Positions 1-8,229 of a stretch of DNA of 64,000 nucleotides are shown here, one piece after another (position 1 is the stretch's first letter; each line of letters begins with the position of its first letter). The notes beneath the pieces are model-generated. The model was not told the origin of the DNA, did no database searches, and saw only the letters and a program-made list of their open reading frames with translations. A program made the position numbers and the translations under genes. The stretch is from Anaerovorax sp. IOR16 (GTDB lineage: Bacteria > Bacillota > Clostridia > Peptostreptococcales > Anaerovoracaceae), in the NCBI RefSeq assembly GCF_017168145.1, contig NZ_JADQTL010000009.1, positions 1,244,799-1,308,798 of the forward strand, given 5' to 3'.

Positions 1-1356
1 CATTACCACGTAAGCTCCCAAAACACCAATGGCCCCAAGCGTAAATAACGCTAAGGATAGCTTTCTCTTTATCGGCAAAAAGCTTCCAAGCAAAAGTATT
101 GCTGCAGCCGCACATCCAAATCCAATAAGCACCTTCAAAAGACGTCGAACGGAATAAACATCCATTACGGAAGCTTGCCCTATTTCAATTCCGTGACGCT
201 GTAAACGAGTATTCAAGTTCTCAAACATCGTCTTATATTCATCGATATCCGTTACATAAACATGATAGTCCTTAAATTCGCGAATTGGTTTATAATAAAT
301 GACACGAATATTTCGTTCTGTAATTGCTCGAAATAATGTGTTTTCAATTTCTTTGGCACCTTCATATCCGTAATATTGATAACGATTTTGAATATAATCC
401 CAGACGCTGAACACACGAACAGCCTGGTAACCTGATTTCCACACAACCTCATCAAGACCTGCTTGTAAAATATTCTGAAGCTGTGTCGTATTTTCGATTA
501 AAGAAATGGCAACCCCTGTATCCTTAATATAATTCGTCAAAAGATCAGTTCCATCATCACTTCCAATAGCAGCCTCACCTGCAACAATCATATAAGTCGG
601 TACCTTTTTAAGTTTTTGATACCCTTCTAAAACAGCTTTGGCATAACGTGTATCGTTCCAACCTTTATAGCTAGCCGTACGTGGAATAACCTCCAATCCC
701 TCTTCTTCCAATCGTTGCAAACGCTCCGGAAGAAGTCCAAGACTCAAATACATAATTCTGGAGCTGACCACTTCGTCTTGCTCCGAAAATCCTTTTCGAG
801 CCGAATCCATATTCTTATATTTTTCAGAATACAATGCATCTTTAGCTGTACCATCAATCCATATGTACCCACCATTTTCCGTTTCCTGAATCAAATATCT
901 TTTCTTATCCCAACGCATTTCGAATGCCTTAGTAATAAACAAAAAAGAGTCTTTGGAATTACTCTCTACTAATACATCGTAATCGTCATATCCTCTTGCT
1001 TCCATTTCTGCAATAAAACTTTGTGGATATTCATTTTTCCAAGATGCATCTTTTGTAATTTGATACATTACGTTAGCGGAAACAGGCATTTGAGTATATT
1101 CCATAATGGTATTAAGACTCTCTTCAAGTACCCCAACCTTGTTAATGCCCATCTCTTGAAACTGCGCAAACCACCAGTCTAAATTTTCATCAGACTGTGC
1201 TGCCATATTTTCAATCTCCTGATAATCCAATACTACATCATAATTTTTATTCTTTGCCTCTGTTTGCATACGACCGCCTAAGGCAACGATAGCGGCAAGC
1301 AAACCGATTGCTACAAAAAATAATAGAATTCTATTCTCTTTCAAAAACGTTCTCAT
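1..1356 (-). CDS. DUF5693 family membrane protein (partial, C-terminus beyond left edge)
   Basis: The reading frame is open from an ATG at 1354-1356 to the window edge, giving 452 codons without a stop. A good Shine-Dalgarno (AAAGGAG, 6 bases before ATG) decides the start. The product begins with one membrane segment (about residues 9-28), then a long extracytoplasmic domain. Near residues 403-420 and 430-450 two further hydrophobic stretches begin a multi-spanning C-terminal part that is cut off. This order and the sequence match the DUF5693 family of Firmicutes, whose function is unknown and which, from memory, often lies near csaB (polysaccharide pyruvyl transferase). A cell-envelope role is inference only. 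No terminator is visible because the 3' end is missing. Confidence 0.8.
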   Translation of the reverse strand, partial: MRTFLKENRILLFFVAIGLLAAIVALGGRMQTEAKNKNYDVVLDYQEIENMAAQSDENLDWWFAQFQEMGINKVGVLEESLNTIMEYTQMPVSANVMYQITKDASWKNEYPQSFIAEMEARGYDDYDVLVESNSKDSFLFITKAFEMRWDKKRYLIQETENGGYIWIDGTAKDALYSEKYKNMDSARKGFSEQDEVVSSRIMYLSLGLLPERLQRLEEEGLEVIPRTASYKGWNDTRYAKAVLEGYQKLKKVPTYMIVAGEAAIGSDDGTDLLTNYIKDTGVAISLIENTTQLQNILQAGLDEVVWKSGYQAVRVFSVWDYIQNRYQYYGYEGAKEIENTLFRAITERNIRVIYYKPIREFKDYHVYVTDIDEYKTMFENLNTRLQRHGIEIGQASVMDVYSVRRLLKVLIGFGCAAAAILLLGSFLPIKRKLSLALFTLGAIGVLGAYVVM

Positions 1357-1433
1357 CCCAATCTCCTTTTAGTTATCTTTGTTTTTTATCTCAAACTGAA
1401 CTTTATTTATTCAGCTTCAGGACAAGCAATGCC

Positions 1434-1461
1434 AAAATACATTTTACTGTTTTTTTGTCAA
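1434..1461 (-). promoter_or_regulatory. Candidate promoter for the DUF5693 gene
   Basis: On the minus strand TTGACA (1456-1461) is followed after 16 bases by TATTTT (1434-1439). The -35 is perfect but the -10 and spacing are weak. It lies downstream of the terminator of the secreted-protein gene, so the DUF5693 gene would be its own unit. Confidence 0.35.
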
Positions 1462-1521
1462 AGAGTAAATACTTCCTGACAAACAAAAGAAAAATCTAAC
1501 AAAAAAATAAAATACATAACG

Positions 1522-1562
1522 AAAAAAGACCGATATCAGCGAAAAGGCACTGGCACCGGTCT
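1522..1562 (-). terminator. Rho-independent terminator after the secreted-protein gene
   Basis: Read on the minus strand, arm AGACCG pairs with CGGTCT, with an inner CAG/CTG pairing, and is followed by TTTTTT. It lies about 20 bases past the stop at 1583 and separates the mazEF-side genes from the DUF5693 gene. Confidence 0.65.
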
Positions 1563-1582
1563 GTATAAGCAATATTTTTTTA

Positions 1583-2014
1583 TTATTGAATGGTGTAACC
1601 TCCGCGAACCATAACCCAAATAATGGTTTTTGCTTTAATTCCTCTTCCATCTTCACGAGGTACTAAAAGCAAATGATTGGCAGCAACTGCATTACCGCTC
1701 CAAAGATCTGTCCCTGCCGTTACATCAGAAATCCCATTGGTACCATTATCCAAAGCGGTTGCCTCACCGCTTCGCAGAATGATTTCCGTTCCTTCTTTAC
1801 CCAAAAGTGTCTGACCGGCTTCGACAGAAATGGCCTTATACGTTGCCGCAGAAGTCCCTCCCTGCGATAAGCTTGCAATTTTATCGTCCACATAACTTTT
1901 TGTAACTACCGGATCATCCTCTGAGCCGGGTGATCCAGCAGCCGTAGCTGCTATCACAGAAAACGATACTACCAATAATGTCGCAATTAAAACAGTTGCC
2001 CATTTCTTTTTCAT
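1583..2014 (-). CDS. Conserved secreted protein of unknown function
   Basis: A 143-residue product with a clear signal peptide: MKKKW, a hydrophobic stretch to about residue 24, then an ATAAG-like cleavage region. The mature part opens with a TKSYVDDKI segment that may be a short helix or coiled coil. A compact domain follows, with GKEGTEIILRSG, a DNGTNGISDVTAG stretch and NHLLLVPREDGRGIKA before a C-terminal VMVRGGYTI. I recognise this pattern from clostridial hypothetical proteins but know no function. The start has a strong AAGGAG site. It lies 26 bases after mazF on the same strand and may be co-transcribed with it. Attachment to the cell surface is only a guess. Confidence 0.75.
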   Translation of the reverse strand: MKKKWATVLIATLLVVSFSVIAATAAGSPGSEDDPVVTKSYVDDKIASLSQGGTSAATYKAISVEAGQTLLGKEGTEIILRSGEATALDNGTNGISDVTAGTDLWSGNAVAANHLLLVPREDGRGIKAKTIIWVMVRGGYTIQ

Positions 2015-2040
2015 GAAGTTACTCCTTTTCCTCTTTCGTA

Positions 2041-2400
2041 TTAAAAATCAATCATTCCCAGACTTATGGTAAGAGCCTTTTCGGTCTCTTCCATAACCGC
2101 ATCATCCACATGACCTATTTTTTCTCGCAATCTTTTTTTGTCGATTGTTCTAAGTTGTTCAAGCAAAATCACAGAATCTTTATTTAAACCGTGTTCTTTC
2201 GCTTTAATTTCCACGTGTGTGGGTAACTTCGCTTTGTTAATCTGAGAAGTTACTGCCGCTACAATAATCGTAGGGCTATATTTATTACCAACGTCATTTT
2301 GCACCACGAGCACAGGACGTACACCGCCTTGCTCTGAGCCTATGACCGGACTTAAGTCGGCAAAAAAGATATCACCTTTTTTTACAATCAAGTCATTCAC
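2041..2400 (-). CDS. mazF: MazF/PemK-type endoribonuclease toxin (EndoA family)
   Basis: A 119-residue protein of the PemK/MazF fold, which cleaves mRNA at short sequence motifs as a dimer. Family hallmarks are visible: [20 protein letters not shown] near the N-terminus, the RPVLVVQND strand with the conserved Arg, the VAAVTSQ segment, and the LPTHVE loop. Its ATG overlaps the stop of the upstream antitoxin gene by 4 bases (ATGA), the usual translational coupling of these pairs. As in Bacillus ndoA, it stands alone as a chromosomal housekeeping-type toxin, here next to nnrD. The family assignment is firm; cleavage specificity cannot be read from the sequence. Confidence 0.93.
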   Translation of the reverse strand: MNDLIVKKGDIFFADLSPVIGSEQGGVRPVLVVQNDVGNKYSPTIIVAAVTSQINKAKLPTHVEIKAKEHGLNKDSVILLEQLRTIDKKRLREKIGHVDDAVMEETEKALTISLGMIDF

Positions 2401-2672
2401 TCTCCAATATTCAGTCTATTTTCATAGAAAGCAAAATCCTTTTGATCCTGGGCCAATCCCTCCTCGGAAAGTTGAAGATTTAACAGTCCCATTTCCTGGT
2501 ACCCATTCCTCATCTGTTCTCTGATTCGAATTTTTTCTCCCTCTTTCAGATATAGGGCGATTGCCTCTCGAATCCATTCGCTTCTATTCATTTTTCTTAT
2601 TTTAGATTGTGCATCGACCTCGCAGAGCATTTCTGGCTTCAAGCTCAATATGATTCGCTTTGAATTCGACAT
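2397..2672 (-). CDS. MazE/EndoAI-type ribbon-helix-helix antitoxin
   Basis: A 91-residue protein beginning with [20 protein letters not shown], a CopG/ribbon-helix-helix DNA-binding strand and helix. [17 protein letters not shown], the second helix, follows. The acidic C-terminal half should wrap around the toxin. It is the antitoxin partner of the overlapping MazF gene, and its N-terminal domain is expected to bind the palindrome at 2708-2730 just upstream. The start is preceded by AGGTGA at good distance. Homology to B. subtilis EndoAI is inferred from domain type and gene order. Confidence 0.88.
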   Translation of the reverse strand: MSNSKRIILSLKPEMLCEVDAQSKIRKMNRSEWIREAIALYLKEGEKIRIREQMRNGYQEMGLLNLQLSEEGLAQDQKDFAFYENRLNIGE

Positions 2673-2707
2673 ACTGCATTCACCTCATTTTTAAACATCC
2701 ATAAGTT

Positions 2708-2730
2708 ATATAAGCGATATACGTTTATAT
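2708..2730. promoter_or_regulatory. Palindromic operator of the mazEF-type operon
   Basis: A 23-base near-perfect palindrome: arms ATATAAGCG and CGTTTATAT around ATATA, with one mismatch. It sits directly downstream of the -10 box, where a ribbon-helix-helix antitoxin would block transcription. Autoregulation is known for such pairs; binding here is inference. Confidence 0.6.
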
Positions 2731-2735
2731 ATCTG

Positions 2736-2764
2736 ATTATATATACTTTGTCGTTTGGTGTCAA
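2736..2764 (-). promoter_or_regulatory. Consensus sigma-A promoter of the mazEF-type operon
   Basis: Minus strand TTGACA (2759-2764), 17 bases, TATAAT (2736-2741): a perfect match to the vegetative consensus. It lies just after the stop codon of nnrD. Confidence 0.85.
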
Positions 2765-2769
2765 ATGCC

Positions 2770-3630
2770 TTATTTCTCCAAATTCTGCTCCTCTAAAGTT
2801 TTCTTTATAGCAAGTGCCATCATCGAAGCGATGTCCGATGCTGTCAAACCATACTCTCCCAACATTTCAGCGCCTAAATCTCCAGACTTTCCATGAAGAT
2901 AAACGCCTGCTGTAGCAGCTTGTTCTGGCGAACAACCTTGTCCTGCCAGTGCTGCAATGACGCCAGATAGAACATCTCCACATCCTCCCGTCGCCATTCC
3001 GGGATTTCCTGTTGTGTTAATATATGTTTTTCCCTCTGGTGTTGCCACAAGGGTTCCTGAACCTTTTAACACTACAATCCCCTTAAAAGACTCTGCTAGC
3101 TCTCTTACAGCACTTTCACGATTTTCATTTATTTCTTTTGCACTTTTTCCGAGGAGTCGTCCAGCCTCACCCGGATGAGGTGTTAAGATTAAATTTGCTT
3201 TTTTATTATGAAGAATCGTCCGATCTTTCGCTATTAGATTGAGTGCATCGGCATCCAAAACAACCGTTCCGTTGCAACCCTGTAACACCTTACGAATTAA
3301 GGAACCATAGTCATCCTCCTTCCCCAATCCCGGTCCAATGGCAATCGCATCCAGGCCCGAAATCATCTCATGGGTTAATTCGCGAGTCAAACAAGTAGCT
3401 TCCACTATGCTTGTCTGCATGATAGGGAAAAGAAACTCCGGTACCGATATTCGTACTAGTCCCGCTCCGCTTCGCAAAGCACCACGTGCACATAACACTG
3501 CTGCACCTGCCATCCCAAAGGAGCCCGCTATGATTAAAACCGTTCCGCAATCTCCTTTATGTAATTCCCTTTCTCGCTTCTTAAGAAAAGTATTGACAAA
3601 TGAAGCTGTAATTAAACAAGGTTTTTCCAT
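2770..3630 (-). CDS. nnrD: ADP-dependent NAD(P)H-hydrate dehydratase
   Basis: Repairs hydrated NADH/NADPH, using ADP (family knowledge of the YjeF C-terminal/carbohydrate kinase-like fold). Visible motifs are GDCGTVLIIAGSFGMAGAA near the start, LTPHPGEAGRL in the middle, and the nucleotide loop GNPGMATGGCGDVLSG near residues 210-225. The start is the ATG at 3628-3630, with GGAGA upstream. An in-frame upstream extension of 19 codons would run through a hairpin and is unlikely to be translated. The usual N-terminal epimerase half (NnrE) is not fused here, so this is the single-domain dehydratase. It lies directly upstream of mazEF, a common Firmicutes arrangement. Confidence 0.92.
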   Translation of the reverse strand: MEKPCLITASFVNTFLKKRERELHKGDCGTVLIIAGSFGMAGAAVLCARGALRSGAGLVRISVPEFLFPIMQTSIVEATCLTRELTHEMISGLDAIAIGPGLGKEDDYGSLIRKVLQGCNGTVVLDADALNLIAKDRTILHNKKANLILTPHPGEAGRLLGKSAKEINENRESAVRELAESFKGIVVLKGSGTLVATPEGKTYINTTGNPGMATGGCGDVLSGVIAALAGQGCSPEQAATAGVYLHGKSGDLGAEMLGEYGLTASDIASMMALAIKKTLEEQNLEK

Positions 3631-3668
3631 TTTCTTATCTCCTTCTTTAATTTTTTCTAAATGTACAT

Positions 3669-3699
3669 AGAACCCGTCTGCTTTCACACAACGGGTTCT
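3669..3699. repeat. Inverted repeat between mgtE and nnrD
   Basis: Arms AGAACCCGT and ACGGGTTCT, 9 bp perfect, loop about 13 bases. The T-rich tail (TTCTTTTTATTTC) lies on the plus side only, so for minus-strand mgtE transcripts it is a hairpin without a proper U-tract. It may act as a weak terminator or RNA stabiliser at the mgtE 3' end. Confidence 0.5.
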
Positions 3700-3720
3700 T
3701 TTTATTTCTTATTTCGTTTA

Positions 3721-5094
3721 TTATATACCTAATATCCAAGTCGCCATTGCAAAATAAGTAACCACAGATACCATATCTGTCAAAGACGAAATCATAGGGC
3801 TAGCCATCAAAGCGGGGTCAATACCGACTTTTTTGGCAGCCATCGGAAGCATGCTTCCGATTGATTTTGCTGCAACTACAATAACGAGCATCGCACCGCT
3901 TACCGTTAAAGCAACCCAAATTCCTTCCTGATCCATCCAACAAATTCTTGCAAAATTTAAAGCACTTAAAACAATGCCAATTAAAAAACTAATTCTGATT
4001 TCTTTCCAAAGTACCTTCCATGCATCTGAAAGATGAATATCGTCTACTGCCATACCACGAATCACTAACGTTGCAGATTGAGAACCGGAATTTCCACCGG
4101 TACCCATTAGCATTGGCATATAAGCAACCAAAGAAATTACTTTAGAAAGTACCCCTTCAAAACTTGAAATGATACCTCCTGTAATCACATAGGAACACAT
4201 CAAGACAAAAAGCCAAGGTATTCTGTTTTTTATATGACGCCATACGCTCATGTCTAAGTATTCCATGTCACTATCATCAATAACGCCCGCCATTCTTTCA
4301 AAGTCTTCTGTTGTCTCTTCATCAATGACATCTAAAATATCATCAAAGGTAATAATTCCAACAAGACGATGCTCATTATCAACAACAGGCAGTGCTAAAT
4401 ACCCATATTTTTTAAAGATATTAGATACGTCTTCCTGATCGTCTAAGGCATTAACATAAACCATATCTTCATGCATGTATTTTTCTACCAAATCATGATC
4501 AGGTGCTACAACTAAGGTACGTAGGGAAACGATTCCTAAAAGTTTTCTTTCTTTGTCCTTCACATAGCAGGTATAAACAGTTTCACTATCCATACCGACC
4601 TCTTTAATATGAGCCATTGCTTCCGAAATGGTCATATCTTTCCGAAGACTGATATAGTCAATGGTCATTAAACTCCCTGCACTGGTTTCCGGATAATTTA
4701 GAAATGTATTAATGAGCTTTCTTTCTGCTTTTGTAGCATGCTCTAGAATCTTATCGACAACATTAGCCGGTAGCTCTTCTAATAAGTCAATCATATCATC
4801 AAACGCTAATTCATCGACAATGTGTTGAATTTCCTTATCGGTAATTGCAGAAATAATATTAACTTGATCATCAGAAGGTAAATATGAAAACACTTCCGCA
4901 GCAATGTTTTTAGGAAAAGAGCGAAACAAAACAACGGCCTTGTCAATATCAAGCTCGTCAATAATTTCTTCTATGACCTCTGCAATGTCAACCTCATTTA
5001 ATTGTAAGACTTCTTCTCGGGCTTTTACGTATTTTTTATCTTCTAATAACGCCAATACGTTTTCAATAATTTGATTCATTTTTTCGTTTTCCAT
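3721..5094 (-). CDS. mgtE: Magnesium transporter MgtE
   Basis: A 457-residue Mg2+ channel/transporter. The order is typical: an N-terminal helical MgtE_N domain (about 20-125), two CBS domains (about 130-255) that sense cytoplasmic Mg2+, a plug helix, then five membrane helices (about 285-457). The pore region PMLMGTGGNSGSQSATLVIRG is intact. Length matches the family. The start has AAAGGAG at good distance. The gene is preceded by a 230-base leader with its own promoter and a small ORF. I looked for the M-box Mg2+ riboswitch in that leader and did not recognise it. Confidence 0.95.
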   Translation of the reverse strand: MENEKMNQIIENVLALLEDKKYVKAREEVLQLNEVDIAEVIEEIIDELDIDKAVVLFRSFPKNIAAEVFSYLPSDDQVNIISAITDKEIQHIVDELAFDDMIDLLEELPANVVDKILEHATKAERKLINTFLNYPETSAGSLMTIDYISLRKDMTISEAMAHIKEVGMDSETVYTCYVKDKERKLLGIVSLRTLVVAPDHDLVEKYMHEDMVYVNALDDQEDVSNIFKKYGYLALPVVDNEHRLVGIITFDDILDVIDEETTEDFERMAGVIDDSDMEYLDMSVWRHIKNRIPWLFVLMCSYVITGGIISSFEGVLSKVISLVAYMPMLMGTGGNSGSQSATLVIRGMAVDDIHLSDAWKVLWKEIRISFLIGIVLSALNFARICWMDQEGIWVALTVSGAMLVIVVAAKSIGSMLPMAAKKVGIDPALMASPMISSLTDMVSVVTYFAMATWILGI

Positions 5095-5149
5095 TGGTTT
5101 TCTCCTTTCGAATTTGTCAAAGCTAACTTCAACTTATCTTTGGGATTTT

Positions 5150-5222
5150 CCCTGCTGAAAACAATGAATTTTATAGAAAGATAGAGAATCCTATCTCAAA
5201 AAAAGACAAAGCGAAAGCAGGG
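5150..5222 (-). promoter_or_regulatory. Structured leader of mgtE
   Basis: In the minus-strand RNA CCCUGCU (5216-5222) can pair with AGCAGGG (5150-5156). This encloses a small hairpin, AGATAG/CTATCT, whose first arm contains the stop codon of the leader ORF. A ribosome stopping there would open the hairpin. It looks like a translation-sensitive switch, but the pairing is only inferred by eye. Confidence 0.4.
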
Positions 5223-5280
5223 ACTTATTACTATTATTCAGTTCACCATACATTTGTTTATGACTCGGAACTGTTTCCAT
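5191..5280 (-). CDS. Putative 29-residue leader peptide upstream of mgtE
   Basis: An ATG at 5278-5280 with a strong AAAGGAG site 8 bases upstream opens 29 codons ending in TAG. The peptide runs METVPSHKQMYG, an Asn/Ser-rich middle, then LLSLCLFLR. It lies wholly inside the mgtE leader, between the promoter at 5329-5357 and the mgtE start. Its stop codon falls in a hairpin arm. Translation is not proven. The promoter, ribosome site and placement argue for a regulatory uORF, or else a small membrane protein. Confidence 0.5.
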   Translation of the reverse strand: METVPSHKQMYGELNNSNKSLLSLCLFLR

Positions 5281-5328
5281 CTACTCTCACTCCTTTTTTT
5301 CGAAATTATGTTATACATCAACTCTGAA

Positions 5329-5357
5329 ATTATACCTAAACTACGTTTTTTTTGCAA
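5329..5357 (-). promoter_or_regulatory. Promoter of mgtE
   Basis: Minus strand TTGCAA (5352-5357), 17 bases, TATAAT (5329-5334). Transcription from about 5322 gives a leader of about 230 bases before mgtE. Confidence 0.75.
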
Positions 5358-5433
5358 GCTATTACAAAAAATTTGTTTTTGAAAAATCATAACTTATTTT
5401 TTTAGATAAAATAGAGATGATATTTGATATTAA

Positions 5434-5467
5434 AAAAAATACCTGAAACTGCGTTCCAGGTATTTTT
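5434..5467. terminator. Bidirectional terminator between gntR and mgtE
   Basis: Arms AATACCTG and CAGGTATT with an 11-base loop; A-rich and T-rich flanks on both sides. On the minus strand it ends with TTTTTTTT, 37 bases after the GntR stop codon, and isolates mgtE from it. Confidence 0.75.
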
Positions 5468-5503
5468 ATACACTTTTACAATTTTGAACATATTTAAAAT
5501 TCA

Positions 5504-6163
5504 CTATATCGTTTCCATATAAGCAAGATCTGGTTTCCAATGAACCTCTTTCATGAAACGTTCTAACTCTAATGCGTTTTTCTGTTCAAACAAAGTGAGC
5601 ATCGTACGGTGTTCATCGTTTGTACTTCGAAGAACTTCCTTAACGTTATCGTCTGCAGCATCACCTACATCCATAATATAGGATTTTTTGAGAAATTTTT
5701 TCTTTGTTCGATTCATTAAATTGATTAAGCTTTCATTTCCACAAAGATTTAAATAAATTTGGTGAAATTCTTCTTGTTGCCTATAATACATATCAAAATT
5801 ACCTGAATCAATTGCAAGACTCATACTTCCAATGTAAAATTGCATATCTCGAATTTCTTTTTCCGTAATGCGCGGACATGCCAATGAAACAGCAAGACCG
5901 TCCAGTACACCTAAAATCAAATAAATTTCTCCCGCTTCTTTTTCACTCAAAGGTCGAATCAGAAAACCTTTTCTAGGCACATTCTCCAAAAAACCTTCAC
6001 TGGCCAACTGTATTAATGCTTCTCTAACAGGTGTACGACTAATGTTTAAAAGATCACTTATCTTTTGTTCATTAATTTTTTCTTCCGGTTTTAAATTCCC
6101 CTTATTAATCTCTTCCGCAATGTAATTATAAACGTGGTCTTTTAAGGATAAATACACTTCCAT
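5504..6163 (-). CDS. GntR family transcriptional regulator (FCD/FadR type)
   Basis: A 219-residue regulator. The N-terminal winged helix (about 1-70) shows DHVYNYIAEEINKGNLKPEEKINEQ, then ISDLLNISRTPVREALIQLASEGFL, the GntR recognition-helix pattern. It continues into an all-helical FCD ligand-binding domain (about 80-210) with the R.FH-type helices (RQQEEFHQIYL, then STNDEHRTML). Such proteins bind small carboxylates through metal-coordinating Asp and His. Its target is unknown. It is near gdhA (700 bases away, opposite strand), so control of nitrogen or amino-acid metabolism is conceivable but unsupported by any operator I can see. The ribosome site is weak. Confidence 0.88.
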   Translation of the reverse strand: MEVYLSLKDHVYNYIAEEINKGNLKPEEKINEQKISDLLNISRTPVREALIQLASEGFLENVPRKGFLIRPLSEKEAGEIYLILGVLDGLAVSLACPRITEKEIRDMQFYIGSMSLAIDSGNFDMYYRQQEEFHQIYLNLCGNESLINLMNRTKKKFLKKSYIMDVGDAADDNVKEVLRSTNDEHRTMLTLFEQKNALELERFMKEVHWKPDLAYMETI

Positions 6164-6225
6164 AAAATTCCAAATCTCACTTTCTATTTTTTTATAACAT
6201 ACTTACTTTTATAAAATGATACTCA

Positions 6226-6519
6226 TTATTTAGGAAGCACAATTTGCTTACGATCCTTTGATTGACGATATAAAGTAAATTTTTTTCCAATGGCTTGTAC
6301 GAATTCTGCATTTAATTTATTTGCGATATCATTTGCCACTTCTTTCGGCTTTAAATCGCATCCTTCTTGAATTTTTACTTTTACCAGCTCTCTACATTCA
6401 AATCCAGTATCCATTTCTTTTATTATGTTCTCAGTAACACCTGATTTACCGATATATACAGTAGGATCCAAATCATGCGCAAGACTTTTTAAAAAACTTC
6501 TTTGTTTGGTAGTTATCAT
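6226..6519 (-). CDS. yhbY: YhbY family RNA-binding (CRM domain) protein
   Basis: A 97-residue single CRM-domain protein that associates with pre-ribosomal particles in family members. Typical landmarks are LTTKQR-like MITTKQRSFLKSLAHDL, the GKSG loop (VYIGKSGVTENII), RELVKVKI and the C-terminal QAIGKKFTLYRQSKD, which matches the family's IG....LYR motif. The length is normal. It is transcribed from its own promoter at 6563-6591 and lies 62 bases ahead of the GntR gene on the same strand, so the two may form a unit. Confidence 0.92.
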   Translation of the reverse strand: MITTKQRSFLKSLAHDLDPTVYIGKSGVTENIIKEMDTGFECRELVKVKIQEGCDLKPKEVANDIANKLNAEFVQAIGKKFTLYRQSKDRKQIVLPK

Positions 6520-6562
6520 ATAATAATAGATTTCCTTTCATTATACCTATTTTAATTCATTT

Positions 6563-6591
6563 AGTATAACGCTTTGCTTCATTCAATTCAA
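6563..6591 (-). promoter_or_regulatory. Promoter of yhbY
   Basis: Minus strand TTGAAT (6586-6591), 17 bases, TATACT (6563-6568). Confidence 0.65.
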
Positions 6592-6767
6592 GCGAATATA
6601 AATATTTTCAGTTAGAATTAATTTTTCATTAAAAAAAATTTTTATGGTTTTTTTTAATTAGAACGGAATATTTCTCAAAAAGGTTGAATTTTCAATATAT
6701 AATTTTCACCTAATTATTATTCTTTGATTTTTTAAAAATAGTTTTACATTTTTTGTGTTTCTTGCTA

Positions 6768-6796
6768 TTGACTATAAAAATCTAGTGTGATAAATT
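6768..6796 (+). promoter_or_regulatory. Promoter of gdhA
   Basis: TTGACT (6768-6773), 17 bases, TAAATT (6791-6796), giving a leader of about 60 bases before the gdhA ribosome site. The 170 bases to the left (6597-6767) are very AT-rich with A and T tracts that could act as an UP element. I see no gene or riboswitch in them. Confidence 0.65.
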
Positions 6797-6865
6797 GAAA
6801 TTGCGGAGAAAATTCAATCTGAAAATCGCACATTTTTAATTTTAAACAGAAAGAGGAGACAAAAA

Positions 6866-8209
6866 ATGGCAAGTATCGTTCAGAAGTACATTGATATTGC
6901 AGCAAAGAGAAACCCAGGTGAGCCTGAATTTCTCCAGACAGTGGAAGAAGTATTAACTTCTTTAGAACCGGTTCTTGAGAAACATCCGGAATACATTGAA
7001 GCCGGACTGATCGAAAGACTCATTGAACCAGAAAGAGGCATTAGCTTCCGCGTAACTTGGGTGGATGACAATGGCAAAGTACAAGTTAACAGAGGTTACA
7101 GATACCAATTTAATAGTGCAATCGGCCCTTACAAAGGCGGCCTTCGTTTTGCATCCAATGTATACCCAGGTATCATCAAATTCTTAGGATTTGAACAAAT
7201 TTTCAAAAACTCACTAACCGGTCTTCCAATTGGCGGCGGCAAGGGTGGTTCCGATTTCAATCCAAACGGAAAATCTGATGCTGAAATCATGAGATTCTGC
7301 CAAAGCTTTATGACCGAATTATTTAGACATATCGGACCTGAAACTGATGTTCCGGCAGGAGACATCGGCGTAGGTGCAAGAGAAATTGGTTACTTATACG
7401 GTCAGTACAAGAGATTAGCTAACAGATTTGAAGGTGTTTTAACCGGAAAAGGCATTCCTTACGGTGGTCTTCTTGGCAGAACCGAAGCAACTGGATTTGG
7501 TATTGTATTCTTTGCAAGAAATATGCTGAAAGCAAACGGCGAATCACTTGCTGGTAAAACAGTTGTTATTTCTGGTTTTGGTAATGTATCTTGGGGTACT
7601 GCAACAAAATTAAATGAATTAGGTGCTAAGTTAATTACAATTTCCGGTCCAGACGGTTACATTCTGGATGAAGAAGGTATATCCGGAGAAAAAGTTGACT
7701 ACATGCTTGAATTAAGAGGAAGCGGAAAGAACATCGTTGCTCCTTATGCAGAGAAGTTCCCTAACGCTAAGTTCTTCCCTGGTGAAAAGCCTTGGGGTGT
7801 AAAAGCAGACTTATACATTCCATGCGCAACTCAGAACGAAATTCACATCGAAGATGCTAAGAAAATTGTTGCTAATGGCACAAAATTCGTTTGTGAAGGT
7901 GCAAATATGCCTACTACAAATGAAGCTCTTAAATACTTACAGGACAGCGGTATCATTGTTGGACCTTCCAAAGCTGCAAATGCAGGCGGTGTAGCTTGCT
8001 CTGCAATTGAAATGAGCCAAAACTCCTTAAAGATGCCTTATACTGCTGAACAGGTATATGCACAGTTAGAAGGAATTATGCAGCACATTCATGATGCTTG
8101 TGAAGAAGCTTCCAATGAATATGGCTTTGGTTATAACCTGGTTGCAGGTGCAAACATTGCTGGATTCTTAAAAGTAGCACAGGCTATGATGGCACAAGGT
8201 GTCGTTTAA
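6866..8209 (+). CDS. gdhA: NADP-specific glutamate dehydrogenase
   Basis: A 447-residue hexameric-type GDH that converts 2-oxoglutarate and ammonia to glutamate (or the reverse) in the cytoplasm. Visible motifs are the substrate site KGGLRF, the catalytic-lysine loop PIGGGKGGSDFNP, the Asp-containing PAGDIGVGAREIG, and the Rossmann motif VISGFGNVSWG with TVVISG ahead of it. Length and order fit the approximately 450-residue bacterial NADP class. A strong AGAGGAG precedes the start. Codon use (frequent AGA, TTA, AAC, GCA) looks like a highly expressed gene. It is monocistronic, followed at once by a terminator that an insertion sequence has split. Confidence 0.96.
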   Translation: MASIVQKYIDIAAKRNPGEPEFLQTVEEVLTSLEPVLEKHPEYIEAGLIERLIEPERGISFRVTWVDDNGKVQVNRGYRYQFNSAIGPYKGGLRFASNVYPGIIKFLGFEQIFKNSLTGLPIGGGKGGSDFNPNGKSDAEIMRFCQSFMTELFRHIGPETDVPAGDIGVGAREIGYLYGQYKRLANRFEGVLTGKGIPYGGLLGRTEATGFGIVFFARNMLKANGESLAGKTVVISGFGNVSWGTATKLNELGAKLITISGPDGYILDEEGISGEKVDYMLELRGSGKNIVAPYAEKFPNAKFFPGEKPWGVKADLYIPCATQNEIHIEDAKKIVANGTKFVCEGANMPTTNEALKYLQDSGIIVGPSKAANAGGVACSAIEMSQNSLKMPYTAEQVYAQLEGIMQHIHDACEEASNEYGFGYNLVAGANIAGFLKVAQAMMAQGVV

Positions 8210-8229
8210 TTAAAACCTTAAAAATAAAA

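Noticed and set aside
3631-3687. N-terminal extension of nnrD
   Set aside because: It runs through a hairpin, has no ribosome site, and the ATG at 3628-3630 has a good one.
5095-5330. M-box Mg2+ riboswitch upstream of mgtE
   Set aside because: None of the conserved M-box segments could be recognised by eye; a covariance search would settle it.
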